Source of the DNA: Actinomadura chibensis NBRC 106107
GTDB taxonomy: Bacteria > Actinomycetota > Actinomycetes > Streptosporangiales > Streptosporangiaceae
Direction: 5' to 3'
Assembly (NCBI RefSeq): GCF_001552135.1
Contig: NZ_BCQP01000047.1
Location: 1 to 64,000 of the forward strand
Length of the DNA stretch: 64,000 nt
Below the pieces are notes generated by a model. The model saw nothing but the letters and a program-made list of their open reading frames with translations. It was not told the origin of the DNA and did not search any database. A program made the translations under genes and the position numbers. This document shows positions 8,692 through 16,572 of the stretch, piece after piece (within the stretch, counting starts at the first letter, position 1; the number at the start of each line of letters is the position of its first letter).

Positions 8692-8713
8692 CGTTCCGGC
8701 GGCCGCCGGAACG
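8692..8713 (-). terminator. Perfect 22-bp palindrome, probable terminator
   Basis: An 11+11 bp palindrome without a central spacer (CGTTCCGGCGG and its complement) lies 15 bases past the stop codon of the small gene at 8729-9010, in the position of a transcription terminator for that gene. A perfect palindrome would also suit a protein-binding site. Confidence 0.5.
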
Positions 8714-8728
8714 CCGGTGCCCCCCGGG

Positions 8729-9010
8729 TCAGTGCCGCAGCGGCTGCAGGACGTGCGCCAGCTTCAGGGCGGCGCCGCCGACGTCGTCCACCCGGTGCAT
8801 CCGCTCGCCCCACGACCACCAGAAGTAGTGGTCCTTGGTCTCGGGGGCGGGGGCGCACGTCACGTCCTCCGCGAGGCTCGCGGCCTCCGGGTTCACGACC
8901 CGCAGGAACGCCGGGCCCGAACGGGTCCGGACGACGCGGGCGACGAGCCCCCGCGTGTCGAGCTCGTGCTCAAGCTGTTCGAGGTAGCCGACGCGTCTGT
9001 CGCTGACCAC
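8729..9010 (-). CDS. Small conserved-looking actinobacterial protein of unknown function
   Basis: A 93-aa acidic soluble protein. I do not recognise a named domain. The central motif YFWWSWGE, with paired tryptophans, and the flanking LRVVNP and D-rich segments resemble a recurrent small protein found next to XRE regulators in streptomycetes, but I cannot confirm this by search. GTG at 9010 is chosen because GGAGGGGG stands 7-8 bases before it; the frame is open for 51 codons further but without a good start. It is divergent from the XRE/TPR gene at 9448 with a palindrome-rich 437-base gap, so the two may form a regulator/partner pair. Confidence 0.65.
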   Translation of the reverse strand: MVSDRRVGYLEQLEHELDTRGLVARVVRTRSGPAFLRVVNPEAASLAEDVTCAPAPETKDHYFWWSWGERMHRVDDVGGAALKLAHVLQPLRH

Positions 9011-9145
9011 CTTCGCACCCCCTCCGTAGGCGAGCCCCGGCCGCGTTGCCGGGCGGGCTCCGCGAGCACCGACGAGTGACCGACCGGGGATCGACCGGCG
9101 CTCTACCGGTGATCGACTCTGTGGAGCCGTTCGGTCACTCGCGGC

Positions 9146-9161
9146 GAGAATTGCAACTCTC
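9146..9161. promoter_or_regulatory. Near-palindrome GAGAATTGCAACTCTC
   Basis: A 16-base imperfect palindrome centred on TTGCAA, with GAGA/TCTC arms that resemble those of the site at 9340. It lies 136 bases upstream of the small gene's GTG and is a candidate operator. Confidence 0.4.
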
Positions 9162-9339
9162 ACGGTGCCCGGTCAAGTGACCCGGCGTCCGGCGGAGAAC
9201 CGGATTACCCCACCTCAGGGGAAGTCTCCACCCCTACGGAGGAAGATTCTCTACCCACGGAGTGCGGGACCCATCCAGTACGTCACCACTTCCGCGGAAT
9301 CGCTTGGCCCGCACTGTGACGAGGGTTACGCTGCGTGCG

Positions 9340-9356
9340 CGAGAGATTATCTCTCG
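9340..9356. promoter_or_regulatory. Palindrome CGAGAGAT-T-ATCTCTCG, candidate operator
   Basis: A perfect 8-bp inverted repeat with a single central base, 91 bases upstream of the XRE/TPR start codon. Its AT-rich centre stands out from the surrounding GC-rich DNA. A site for the adjacent XRE protein is the simplest reading. Confidence 0.5.
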
Positions 9357-9447
9357 TGGCCAACCACAATGACCGGTCGCCGTGGCCGGGACGAACGCCC
9401 TCCCCCCCGGGAAACGACGTCCCCGCCCGACGGTGGAGGAGGCCGGG

Positions 9448-11094
9448 ATGTCGGATCCCCCCCGCAAGGAAACGGACGTGGCCCGCCGGATCCGCGCGCA
9501 CGCCCTGGCCCGCGGCCGCGGGCCGGTCGAGATCGCGCAGGAGATCCACGAGGCGTGCGGGCCGCTGTTCGGCACCAGCCGGGTCAAGGCGCACCGCCTC
9601 GCCCACGGCGTCGCCCTCTCCGACATCGTCGCCCAGGTCAAGGCCCTCTACGAGGTGGACGGCAAGCCCCCGCCCCGGTTAGGCGAGACGCTCCTGTCCG
9701 CCTACGAGAGCGGCTACAAGCGCCCCGGCCCCGAGTACCTCCACTACCTGTGCGCCGTCTACCGGGTCGAGCCCGACGCGCTCGACTACCAGAGCCCCTG
9801 CATCTGCGGACGCGGTCACGCCGTCCGCGCGGGCGCCGGCAACGTCCCCCAGCCCCGGGTGTCCGAGCGGCGCCCGGCCCAAGACCCCGACGCGCTCGTC
9901 GGGGCCATCGTCCCCAGGTCCGGAGAGCGGCCCTGGGCGACGGTGACCGACCTCCGGGGCCCCGACCGCGCAGACGGCCCCCTGAACATTGATGTGGGAG
10001 AGGAGGACATCGTGCTTCGTAGGACCCTTCTGCAACTTCTGGCCGGAGCGGGCGTGGCGCTCGACGGTCAGTTCCTTGGGGCGGTCGACAACCTGCGCCG
10101 CAAGATGGACGACACCCTCGTCGGCGCGACCGTCTCGCCGACCATGCTCGACCAGTGGGAGGAGACCACTTACGGCTACGGCCAGCAGTACCAGGCCACC
10201 CCTTCCCTGCGCATGCTCTGCGACGTCCTGCTGGACTTCAGCGAGGTGCGGCGGATGTGCGACAAGCGGCAGCCGGTCGAGCTCCAGGAGCGGCTGTGCC
10301 GGATCGCGGCCCAGCTGTCCGGGCTGTCCGGCCTGATCATGATCAACCTCGGCGACCACCGGCTGGCGCGCTCGTTCTTCCGCACCGCGCGCACCGCCGC
10401 CGACGAGACCGGCGACCGGCAGCTGCGCGCCTGGGTGACCGTCCGGGAGTCGCTCGTCCCCATGTACTACGGCGACCCGCGCGAGGCGCTGCACCTCGCC
10501 CGCAAGGCGCAGGACCTCGCCGGCCGGACGCCCGGCGTCGCCGCCGCCATGGCCCCCGCCGTGGAGGCCCGCGCGCTCGGCATGCTCGCGATGCGCGGCC
10601 GCGGCGACGCCGCCCCGAGCGCCCGGCGCGCCCTCGTCCGCGGCCGCTCGGTCTTCGACCAGCTCTCCAAGACCGACACCGGCGACCTGGTGTACGGGTT
10701 CACCGACCGGCAGATGGCCTTCTACGAAGGCGACACCTTCACGAGCCTCGGCGACCACAAGCACGGCGACGAGGCGCTCAGCCACGCCCTCACCCTCTAC
10801 TCGCCCACCGACCGCGTCGACCTCACCCTCGTCCGCCTCGACCGGGCCATGTGCAAACTCCACAGCGGCAACCCCGACGCCGCGCTCGCCGCCGGGCAGG
10901 AGGCCATCCACGACCTGCCGCCCGACCACCGGTCCGACATCCTCGTGCACCGCGCCCGCCAGATCGGCGCCGCCGTCTCCGCGAAACACGGCGAGATCCC
11001 CGGGCTGAAGGACTTCTACGAGGCCCTCTCCGGGCCCTTCGTGCAGAGTCCGACGCAGGGCCGCCCGTCCGTCCCGCCGTCCGAGCAGGTCTGA
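9448..11094 (+). CDS. XRE-type helix-turn-helix regulator with TPR-like C-terminus
   Basis: A 548-aa cytoplasmic regulator. Residues about 10-115 hold a helix-turn-helix region with GTSRVKAHRLAHG and LLSAYESGYKRPGPEYL; a disordered linker follows (about 130-180). The C-terminal 350 residues are all-helical and alanine-rich with repeated LARSFFRTAR-, LHLARKAQDLA- and ALSHALTLY-like segments, as in tetratricopeptide-type ligand domains. This architecture is common in streptomycetes, often beside small partner proteins. The ATG at 9448 has GGAGGA 7 bases upstream. The GNAT gene follows after 6 bases, probably as an operon. Confidence 0.8.
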   Translation: MSDPPRKETDVARRIRAHALARGRGPVEIAQEIHEACGPLFGTSRVKAHRLAHGVALSDIVAQVKALYEVDGKPPPRLGETLLSAYESGYKRPGPEYLHYLCAVYRVEPDALDYQSPCICGRGHAVRAGAGNVPQPRVSERRPAQDPDALVGAIVPRSGERPWATVTDLRGPDRADGPLNIDVGEEDIVLRRTLLQLLAGAGVALDGQFLGAVDNLRRKMDDTLVGATVSPTMLDQWEETTYGYGQQYQATPSLRMLCDVLLDFSEVRRMCDKRQPVELQERLCRIAAQLSGLSGLIMINLGDHRLARSFFRTARTAADETGDRQLRAWVTVRESLVPMYYGDPREALHLARKAQDLAGRTPGVAAAMAPAVEARALGMLAMRGRGDAAPSARRALVRGRSVFDQLSKTDTGDLVYGFTDRQMAFYEGDTFTSLGDHKHGDEALSHALTLYSPTDRVDLTLVRLDRAMCKLHSGNPDAALAAGQEAIHDLPPDHRSDILVHRARQIGAAVSAKHGEIPGLKDFYEALSGPFVQSPTQGRPSVPPSEQV

Positions 11095-11100
11095 CGCGGC

Positions 11101-11712
11101 ATGGGCACGCCCGACAACGCCTCCTGGCCGGGCCACCCCGCCCGCACCCTCGTCCGGCTACGGGACGAGCCGCCCGAGTGGCGCTTCGGAGAACTCCGGC
11201 TGCGCCGCTACCACGCCTCCGACCACGGCGTCGTCCTCGCCCTGCACCGCGAGGGCCTGGCCCAGGTCGGCCTGCGCCCCGGCGACGGCGTCTACTACGA
11301 CCACGACTTCTTCCGCATGGACGACATCTACCTCCGCAACGACGGCGAGTTCCTCGTCGGCGAGATCGACGGCGGCATCGTCGCGATGGGCGGCCTGCGC
11401 CGGGCCGACCTCGTCCCCGGCGGCCGCGCCCGCGCCTACGGCGGCTACGCCCCCGGCACCCCCGCGCTCGACGCCGCCGAAATGGTCCGGCTCCGCGTCC
11501 TGCCCGCACTGCAACGCCGCGGCTACGGAGCCGCGCTCGTCCAAGCCCTGGAAGAACGCGCCGTCGAATACGGCTACCGCGTCCTGCGCGCCGACACGAC
11601 CGAACTCCAGGAGCCCGCCCTCGCCCTCTACCGCAAATTCGGCTGGACGGAGACCCGCCGCGAGACCATCGGCGGCATCGTCAACATCTACATCGAGAAA
11701 CCGCTCCGTTGA
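11101..11712 (+). CDS. GNAT family N-acetyltransferase
   Basis: A 203-aa acetyltransferase. The acetyl-CoA-binding segment is seen in MVRLRVLPALQRRGYGAALVQALEE, written here as RLRVLP plus QRRGYGAALV, followed by the fold's C-terminal pattern ALALYRKFGW. The first 35 residues (PEWRFGELRLRRY) are an N-terminal addition. The substrate is not predictable. It starts 6 bases after the XRE/TPR gene, so co-transcription is likely, and the regulator may control it. Confidence 0.85.
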   Translation: MGTPDNASWPGHPARTLVRLRDEPPEWRFGELRLRRYHASDHGVVLALHREGLAQVGLRPGDGVYYDHDFFRMDDIYLRNDGEFLVGEIDGGIVAMGGLRRADLVPGGRARAYGGYAPGTPALDAAEMVRLRVLPALQRRGYGAALVQALEERAVEYGYRVLRADTTELQEPALALYRKFGWTETRRETIGGIVNIYIEKPLR

Positions 11713-12059
11713 ACACCTGAGCCGCGGGGTCGTCACGCCGGTGGCGCGGCCCGACGGGACGGCCCCGCTTGTTTATTGCGTTTCTCTCCTCCTTCGGGCC
11801 TTGGCGGCCCTCCATCGTCGAGAAACGCGGTGCGATCGCTGCATCGCTCCGGCTCGCCTTGCGGCTCGCTGCGCGATCAGGTTCTCGCTTCGCTCGAACC
11901 TGCCTTCGGACGCGATCGCGACCGTTTTGGTTGTTGCGGGGTTCTGTGGTGGCTGGGGTCGGTGCAGTAGACGGTGCGGGTTTTTGCCGCTCGCTCGCTG
12001 GCGCTCGCTTCGCTTTTTGGGTCGGCCAGGTTCTCGCTTCGCTTGCACCTGGCCTTGCC
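11713..12059. repeat. Hairpin-rich, lower-GC gap with related inverted repeats
   Basis: No gene is credible here. Several stems stack side by side: GCGTTTCTC at 11778-11786 with its complement at 11820-11828; the palindrome GCGATCGC twice, enclosing a 25-base hairpin CAGGTTC/GAACCTG at 11878-11902; and GGCCAGGT/ACCTGGCC at 12024-12031/12047-12054. The last two hairpins share the loop motif TCTCGCTTCGCT, so they are copies of one element. Small direct repeats of GCTCGC and CTTCGC occur throughout. Base composition is clearly less GC-rich than the flanks, and this continues into the 3' half of the next gene. Confidence 0.6.
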
Positions 12060-12830
12060 TTAGTGCGGTCGGCTTGCGCCTACCAACTGCATGAAGGGGT
12101 AGCGGTGCTGCTTTATGTTCTTGAAGCCTCGGGTTCTTAGGGCTGCTGTTATTTCTTTGTCGCCGAAGATTTTGTAGCCAGTGGTTCGGCGTAGTAGGGA
12201 TCGGGCTGCGGGTGGGGTTGGGAGTATGGCTGGGTGGCGGGATGTCAGGATTACCAGGTGGCCGCCTGGTTTTAGGGCGCGGGTCATGCCGTCTATCGCT
12301 GCCCAGGGGTCGTTGAACAGGTAGAGGGCGCCGAAGCAGGATACGGCGTCGAAGGCGGCGTCGCGGAAGGGTAGGTCTGTCGCGTCGCCTCGGACGTATT
12401 GGATCTTCGGGTCTGTTGTGTCTTTTGCGGCGCGGGTCAGCATTGGCTGGGATGCGTCCAGGCCTATTACCAGGCCGTCTTTTCCTACGCCTTCGGAGAG
12501 GGCTCGGGTTACGTTGCCGGGGCCGCAGGCTACGTCCAGGACCGTTGCCGGGGCTCCGGACAGGCCCAGCCAGTCGCGGGCCATGGCGTGTTCGGTCGCC
12601 GTGTCGGGGCCCAGCGGCCAGCCCTTCGCCACGTTGAAGCCTATGGGGCGCCAGAATCGCTCGTAGATCTTCGGCAGGAACGTCGTTTCCATCACCGACT
12701 GGGCCAGCGAGGGGGAGCGGGGCGTCTCCGGGGGCAGTAGGTCGAGAAAGCCCTGTGAGAGGTCCGGTCGGGTGGGCTCCTCGCGCAGCAGCGCGAGGAG
12801 CCGGGCAGTGGAGCTCCGCACCATGGTCAT
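12060..12830 (-). CDS. Class I SAM-dependent methyltransferase
   Basis: A 256-aa soluble methyltransferase with the Rossmann motifs VLDVACGPGNVTRAL (motif I), GLDASQPML (motif II), YVRGDATDLPFRD and the post-motif LKPGGHLVI. It resembles the UbiE/COQ5 methyltransferase 11 group. The N-terminal 80 residues may form a cap; the substrate is unknown. The ATG at 12828-12830 overlaps the TGA of the prolyl oligopeptidase gene (ATGA), so translation is coupled; an alternative ATG lies two codons in. The 3' half uses noticeably more T- and A-ending codons than its neighbours, suggesting recent acquisition or relaxed constraint. Confidence 0.85.
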   Translation of the reverse strand: MTMVRSSTARLLALLREEPTRPDLSQGFLDLLPPETPRSPSLAQSVMETTFLPKIYERFWRPIGFNVAKGWPLGPDTATEHAMARDWLGLSGAPATVLDVACGPGNVTRALSEGVGKDGLVIGLDASQPMLTRAAKDTTDPKIQYVRGDATDLPFRDAAFDAVSCFGALYLFNDPWAAIDGMTRALKPGGHLVILTSRHPAILPTPPAARSLLRRTTGYKIFGDKEITAALRTRGFKNIKQHRYPFMQLVGASRPH

Positions 12831-14929
12831 CCCGCTATTAGACCACTTGTCAATTCATCGCCGAGGGCCAGGCCGGTCTGGGCGGCGAGGAAGGAGAGGG
12901 TGTCGGTCATCAGGTCCACCGAGCGGGTCACCGAGCGGGCCGCGTGGCCCACGTCCGACTCGTTGCGGAGGAGGATCGGGGAATCCGAGGCGGTCGCGTA
13001 CTGGAGGGCGGCGCACATCTTGCGGGCGTGCAGCGGGTCCACGCGGGTGTCGCTGCCGAAGGTGGTGAACAGGACGGCCGGGTAGGCGGTGCCCGGGTGG
13101 ACGTGGTGGTAGGGGGAGTAGCCGATCAGCCAGCCGAACTCCTCCGGGTCGTCGGCGGTTCCGTACTCGTCGTTCCAGGTCTGGCCGAGGCCGAAGCGCT
13201 CGTAGCGGACCATGTCCAGGAGGGGCGCCGAGCAGACGACCGCGCGGTACAGGTCGGGGCGCTGCGTCAGCGCGGCGCCGACGAGCAGGCCGCCGTTCGA
13301 GCCGCCCGAGATCGCCAGCTGGGACGGGGTCGTCAGGCCGTCCGCGATCAGCTTCTCGGCGGCGGCGTGGAAGTCGTCGAACACGTTCTGCTTGCGGTCG
13401 CGCATCCCGGCGCGGTGCCACTCCTCGCCCTCCTCGGAGCCGCCGCGCAGGTTCGCGATCGCGTAGACCCCGCCTGCCTCCACCCAGGCCAGGATGCTCG
13501 CCGAGTAGGAGGGGGTGAGCGAGATGTTGAACCCGCCGTAGCCGTAGAGGATCGTCGGGCGCGGGCCCGTGCGGCCGGGACGGGACGAGACCAGCATGCG
13601 GACTCGGGTGCCGTCGGCGGACGTGTAGGTCATCAGGCGCGTCTCGATCTCCGGGACCTCGACCGTGCCCGGCGCGGACGCCCAGAGGGTCGTCTCGCGT
13701 GTGAGCGCGTCGTAGCGCATGACGGAGGAGGGCGTCACGTTGTCGGTGTAGCCGAACCACGCCTCGTGCCCGCCCTCGGGGCGCTCGACGATGCCGCCGA
13801 TCGAGCCCAGGCCCGGCGTCGGGACCGTGCCGGTCTTCTCGCCGGTCTCCAGGTCGTGGACGGTGATCTCGCTGATCGCGTGGCGCGTCCAGCCCGCGAG
13901 GAGGACCGGCCGCTCCAGGCCGTCCAGGATCGCGAAGTCGGTGAGGACGGCCTCCGGGTCCTGCGGGATCAGGTCCCGCCACGCCTCGTACGCCAGGTCG
14001 GACGGGTCGGCCACGCACAGCCGCGAGCGGGGCGCGTCGCGGTCGGTGAAGATGTAGGCGCGGCCGTCGCGTCCGATGTGGACGCCGGTGCCCGCGTCCA
14101 CTCCTACCTGGACGGGACGCAGCTCCGGCGACTCCAGCGGCGAGGTGGACAGGTCCGCGATCCACAGGTCGTTCCGCGGGGCCGTGCCCTGCGAGGACGA
14201 GACCGTGAGCCACCGTCCGTCCCGGCTGACCCCCACCCCGTAGTAGTTGGTCTTGTCCATCCCGTCGCCGAAGATCAGCACGTCGTCGGTGTCGGGTTCC
14301 GCGCCGACCCGGTGCAGGTAGACGCGCCGGTGGTACTGCTCCTCGCCCGCCGGGACGTCCCGCGCGGGCAGCCGCCGGACGTAGTAGTACGCCTCCCCGC
14401 CCGGCAGCCACGCCACCGACGAGTACCGGGAGCGGTCGATCGGGCCCTCGACGCGCTCGCCGGACGCGATGTCCATGACGTAGAGCAGCGACTCCTCGTC
14501 CCCGCCCGTCGACAGCTTGTAGGCGAGGCGGCGGCCTTCCTTGTCGGGCTGCCAGCCGTCCAGCGTCGTCGTGCCCTCCGGGTCGAGGGCCGTCGGGTCG
14601 ACGAGGACCCGCTCGGAGCCGTCCGGGTCGACCGTGTACAGCACCGGATGCTCCTGCTCGGCGGTGCGCCGGGTGAAGAACCGCCGCTCGCCCCGCCACA
14701 CCGGCGCGCCGACGCTGCCCGCGCCGAGCAGCTCGGCGAGCCGCCGCCGCAGCCCCGGCCGGCCCGGCAGCGCGTCCGCGACCTTGTGGAACAGCCGGTC
14801 CTGGGCGGCGAGCCACTCCCTGGTCTCGGCGCTGCCTGCATCCTCCAGCGCCCGGTACGGGTCGGCGACCCGGTGTCCGTGGATCTCCTCGACGATGTCC
14901 GCGCGGTGCGCGGGCGGAAACGGCGTCAT
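12827..14929 (-). CDS. Prolyl oligopeptidase (S9A family)
   Basis: A 700-aa cytoplasmic serine peptidase that cuts short proline-containing peptides. The N-terminal seven-bladed propeller covers about residues 75-420 and the alpha/beta-hydrolase domain the rest. The catalytic triad is visible: Ser544 in GGSNGG, Asp631 in GSDTRVDPLH and His662 in DVGHAA. No signal peptide is present. Met at 14929 (MTPFPPAHR) is chosen because it matches the family N-terminus; an in-frame ATG 16 codons upstream adds an unconserved tail. The gene overlaps the methyltransferase gene downstream by four bases. Confidence 0.93.
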   Translation of the reverse strand: MTPFPPAHRADIVEEIHGHRVADPYRALEDAGSAETREWLAAQDRLFHKVADALPGRPGLRRRLAELLGAGSVGAPVWRGERRFFTRRTAEQEHPVLYTVDPDGSERVLVDPTALDPEGTTTLDGWQPDKEGRRLAYKLSTGGDEESLLYVMDIASGERVEGPIDRSRYSSVAWLPGGEAYYYVRRLPARDVPAGEEQYHRRVYLHRVGAEPDTDDVLIFGDGMDKTNYYGVGVSRDGRWLTVSSSQGTAPRNDLWIADLSTSPLESPELRPVQVGVDAGTGVHIGRDGRAYIFTDRDAPRSRLCVADPSDLAYEAWRDLIPQDPEAVLTDFAILDGLERPVLLAGWTRHAISEITVHDLETGEKTGTVPTPGLGSIGGIVERPEGGHEAWFGYTDNVTPSSVMRYDALTRETTLWASAPGTVEVPEIETRLMTYTSADGTRVRMLVSSRPGRTGPRPTILYGYGGFNISLTPSYSASILAWVEAGGVYAIANLRGGSEEGEEWHRAGMRDRKQNVFDDFHAAAEKLIADGLTTPSQLAISGGSNGGLLVGAALTQRPDLYRAVVCSAPLLDMVRYERFGLGQTWNDEYGTADDPEEFGWLIGYSPYHHVHPGTAYPAVLFTTFGSDTRVDPLHARKMCAALQYATASDSPILLRNESDVGHAARSVTRSVDLMTDTLSFLAAQTGLALGDELTSGLIAG

Positions 14930-15095
14930 GGATGCACTGTATTGGGCGTTCTGGGCAGCCCGTCCCGCCCCTTCCAACGCGCCGCGAACCGGGGTTTGCG
15001 TTCGATCAGCCGCCCGAAGGGGGACTATTGGGGTAGCGGACGGCCTCCCTCAGACGCCACACTGATTTTGGTCGGTTCGCCCCGGGGAGGTCCTC

Positions 15096-15206
15096 ATGGC
15101 GAGTGCGCAGGTACCGGAATCGATAATCGGGCCTCGGTGCGAGGCGCGCCCCGTCGCGCCCGCCGAGGCGGAGGAACAGCAGGACAGCCCGGCGGAGGGC
15201 GTCTGA
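15096..15206 (+). CDS. Possible 36-aa small ORF upstream of the HNH gene
   Basis: An ATG with a strong GGGGAGG ribosome binding site 6 bases upstream opens a 36-codon frame that ends TGA at 15204-15206, one base before the HNH start. The product (MASAQVPES..., rich in Ala, Glu and Pro) has no recognisable domain. It may be a real small protein or a leader that couples translation of the HNH gene. The good Shine-Dalgarno and the exact abutment are the evidence; homology is untested. Confidence 0.45.
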   Translation: MASAQVPESIIGPRCEARPVAPAEAEEQQDSPAEGV

Positions 15207-15207
15207 G

Positions 15208-15717
15208 ATGAGACAGGTCCTCCTCCTGAACGCGACGTACGAACCACTCACCACGCTCCCGCTCCGGCGGGCGGTCTGCCTCGTGCTTCGGGAGAAGGCC
15301 GAGATCGTCCACCACGACACCTCGGGCGCCGTGCTCCACTCGGCGACGATGGCCGTCGACGTCCCGTCCGTCATCCGGCTGCGCCGCTACGTGCGCATCC
15401 CGTTCCGGACCCGCGTCCCTCTCACCCGCGCCGCGCTGATGCGCCGCGACAACTTCCGCTGCGTCTACTGCGGGCTCCGTGCCGAGACCATCGACCACGT
15501 CCACCCGCGCAGCCGCGGCGGCAAGCACACGTGGGAGAACTGCGTCGCGTCCTGCATGACCTGCAACCACCGCAAGGCCGACCGCCTCCTGTCGGAGATC
15601 GGCTGGACCCTCACCGTCACCCCCGCCGTCCCCCGGGGCGCCCACTGGCGCCTGATCGGCCTCATCCACGACGGCGACCCCCAATGGGCCGCCTACGTGA
15701 CCGAGCCCGCTGCGTAA
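15208..15717 (+). CDS. HNH endonuclease family protein
   Basis: A 169-aa protein with a C-terminal HNH/zinc finger: CVYCG (first Cys pair), DHVHPRSRGG (catalytic His), ENCVASCMTCNHRK (second Cys pair and Asn/His). The first 80 residues (MRQVLLLNATYEPL...) form a beta-rich segment found in the widespread actinobacterial and cyanobacterial HNH proteins of this type. The cellular role is not established for the family; a DNA repair or defence nuclease is plausible. It directly follows the possible 36-aa ORF and ends at a large hairpin. Confidence 0.85.
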   Translation: MRQVLLLNATYEPLTTLPLRRAVCLVLREKAEIVHHDTSGAVLHSATMAVDVPSVIRLRRYVRIPFRTRVPLTRAALMRRDNFRCVYCGLRAETIDHVHPRSRGGKHTWENCVASCMTCNHRKADRLLSEIGWTLTVTPAVPRGAHWRLIGLIHDGDPQWAAYVTEPAA

Positions 15718-15734
15718 GCCCAAGGGACAGCCCC

Positions 15735-15781
15735 GGGCCGTGCGGCCGGAGGGCGCCCAGCGCCCGGAGGCCGCACGGCCC
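15735..15781 (+). terminator. Large terminator-like hairpin after the HNH gene
   Basis: A perfect 13-bp outer stem (GGGCCGTGCGGCC at 15735-15747, complement at 15769-15781) encloses a second GGGCG/CGCCC stem. It starts 18 bases past the stop codon. Confidence 0.75.
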
Positions 15782-15876
15782 GCCGAGCCGGGCGGCCGCA
15801 GCGGCACGACAAGAACCCGCACGGTCACGACGACCCGCACCGTGCCGTGAGGATCGACCGGCTCGCAACGGGGGTT

Positions 15877-15896
15877 CCAGGGGGTCGCCCCCCTGG
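15877..15896. repeat. G/C-tract hairpin CCAGGGGG-TCGC-CCCCCTGG
   Basis: An 8-bp perfect stem with loop TCGC, 23 bases upstream of the fmdB start. A similar G6/C6 hairpin with a 4-base loop lies inside pepN at 26562-26583, so this may be a dispersed repeat of the genome. Confidence 0.5.
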
Positions 15897-15906
15897 GCCA
15901 ACACCG

Positions 15907-15912
15907 TATTCT
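15907..15912 (+). promoter_or_regulatory. Likely leaderless -10 element of the fmdB-like gene
   Basis: TATTCT lies 6 bases before the GTG start and there is no Shine-Dalgarno sequence, the pattern of a leaderless transcript. Confidence 0.45.
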
Positions 15913-15918
15913 GGGTGG

Positions 15919-16134
15919 GTGCCTCGTTATGACTATCGTTGCCGTGCCTGTGGGGCGACCTTTGAGGTGTCCCGGCCGATGATCAATGCGTCCGATCCGG
16001 CGCCGTGCCCGGAGGGGCATGACGACACGGTGAAGCTGCTGTCCACGGTCGCCGTCACCGGTGGTGCGTCGGCGCCGCCTCGTCCGGCGGGCGGGGGCGG
16101 CGGCGGTTGCTGCGGCGGAGGGTGCTGCTCCTAG
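15919..16134 (+). CDS. FmdB-family zinc ribbon protein
   Basis: A 71-aa protein beginning MPRYDYRCRACG, the hallmark of the FmdB/CxxC_CXXC_SSSS regulatory family. The first metal pair is CRAC (residues 8-11); the second is reduced to CPEGH, where a His may replace the final Cys. A glycine-rich linker ends in a Cys-rich tail (GGCCGGGCCS), typical of actinobacterial members. The role is unclear; the founding member was linked to amidase gene regulation. The GTG at 15919 is the only start giving the family N-terminus. Its TAG stop overlaps the stop of the convergent DUF1330 gene in the shared sequence CTAG. Confidence 0.85.
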   Translation: MPRYDYRCRACGATFEVSRPMINASDPAPCPEGHDDTVKLLSTVAVTGGASAPPRPAGGGGGGCCGGGCCS

Positions 16135-16478
16135 CCCTCCTGGGCCTTGCGCATGGCCGCGGCCGTCCGGGTGGCGTCGTAGTCCTCGGGGACGCCGTCC
16201 AGCAGGACGACCGTGCCCTCCATGTGGTCCGTTCGCATGCGCAGGATCTCGCGGTAGGCGTCCGAGGCGTACCAGGCGCGGGCCGTGGCCATGTCGGGGA
16301 ACTCGACCAGGACGTAGCCGCCGTCCAGCGCTCCTTCCAGCACCTCCGCGTCAGTGCCGTGGACGAGGAAGCGTCCGCCGAACGGGTCCATGGTGGCCTG
16401 GATGCGCTCCATGTAGACGAAGACGTCCTCGTGCAGCGGTGGCCGGGGACGCAGGTGGGCGAGCGCGTACGCGGTCAT
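16131..16478 (-). CDS. DUF1330 family protein
   Basis: A 115-aa small protein of the dimeric alpha/beta barrel type. Residues YALAHLRPR at the start, GGRFLVHG in the middle and LVEFPDMATARAWYASDAYREI (seen in two parts) match DUF1330, which has no known reaction. ATG at 16478 has AAGGAGA upstream; an in-frame start 16 codons earlier has none. The gene converges on fmdB, with the two stop codons interlocked in CTAG. Confidence 0.85.
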   Translation of the reverse strand: MTAYALAHLRPRPPLHEDVFVYMERIQATMDPFGGRFLVHGTDAEVLEGALDGGYVLVEFPDMATARAWYASDAYREILRMRTDHMEGTVVLLDGVPEDYDATRTAAAMRKAQEG

Positions 16479-16572
16479 CGTGGTCTCCTTCCGAGCGGCG
16501 GGGCCGGTCGGCCCGGCCCCTGCCACTCTGGCCCCTGCCGGGGAACGAAGGCGATTACCTCCGACGTAGCGC

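Larger units (their letters stand above)
9011..9447. other. Divergent promoter region rich in palindromes
   Basis: The spacer between the divergent small gene and the XRE/TPR gene contains an 11-bp inverted repeat (CGAGTGACCGA at 9073-9083, complement at 9131-9141) and two compact palindromes described separately. I see no coding sequence. Confidence 0.5.
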
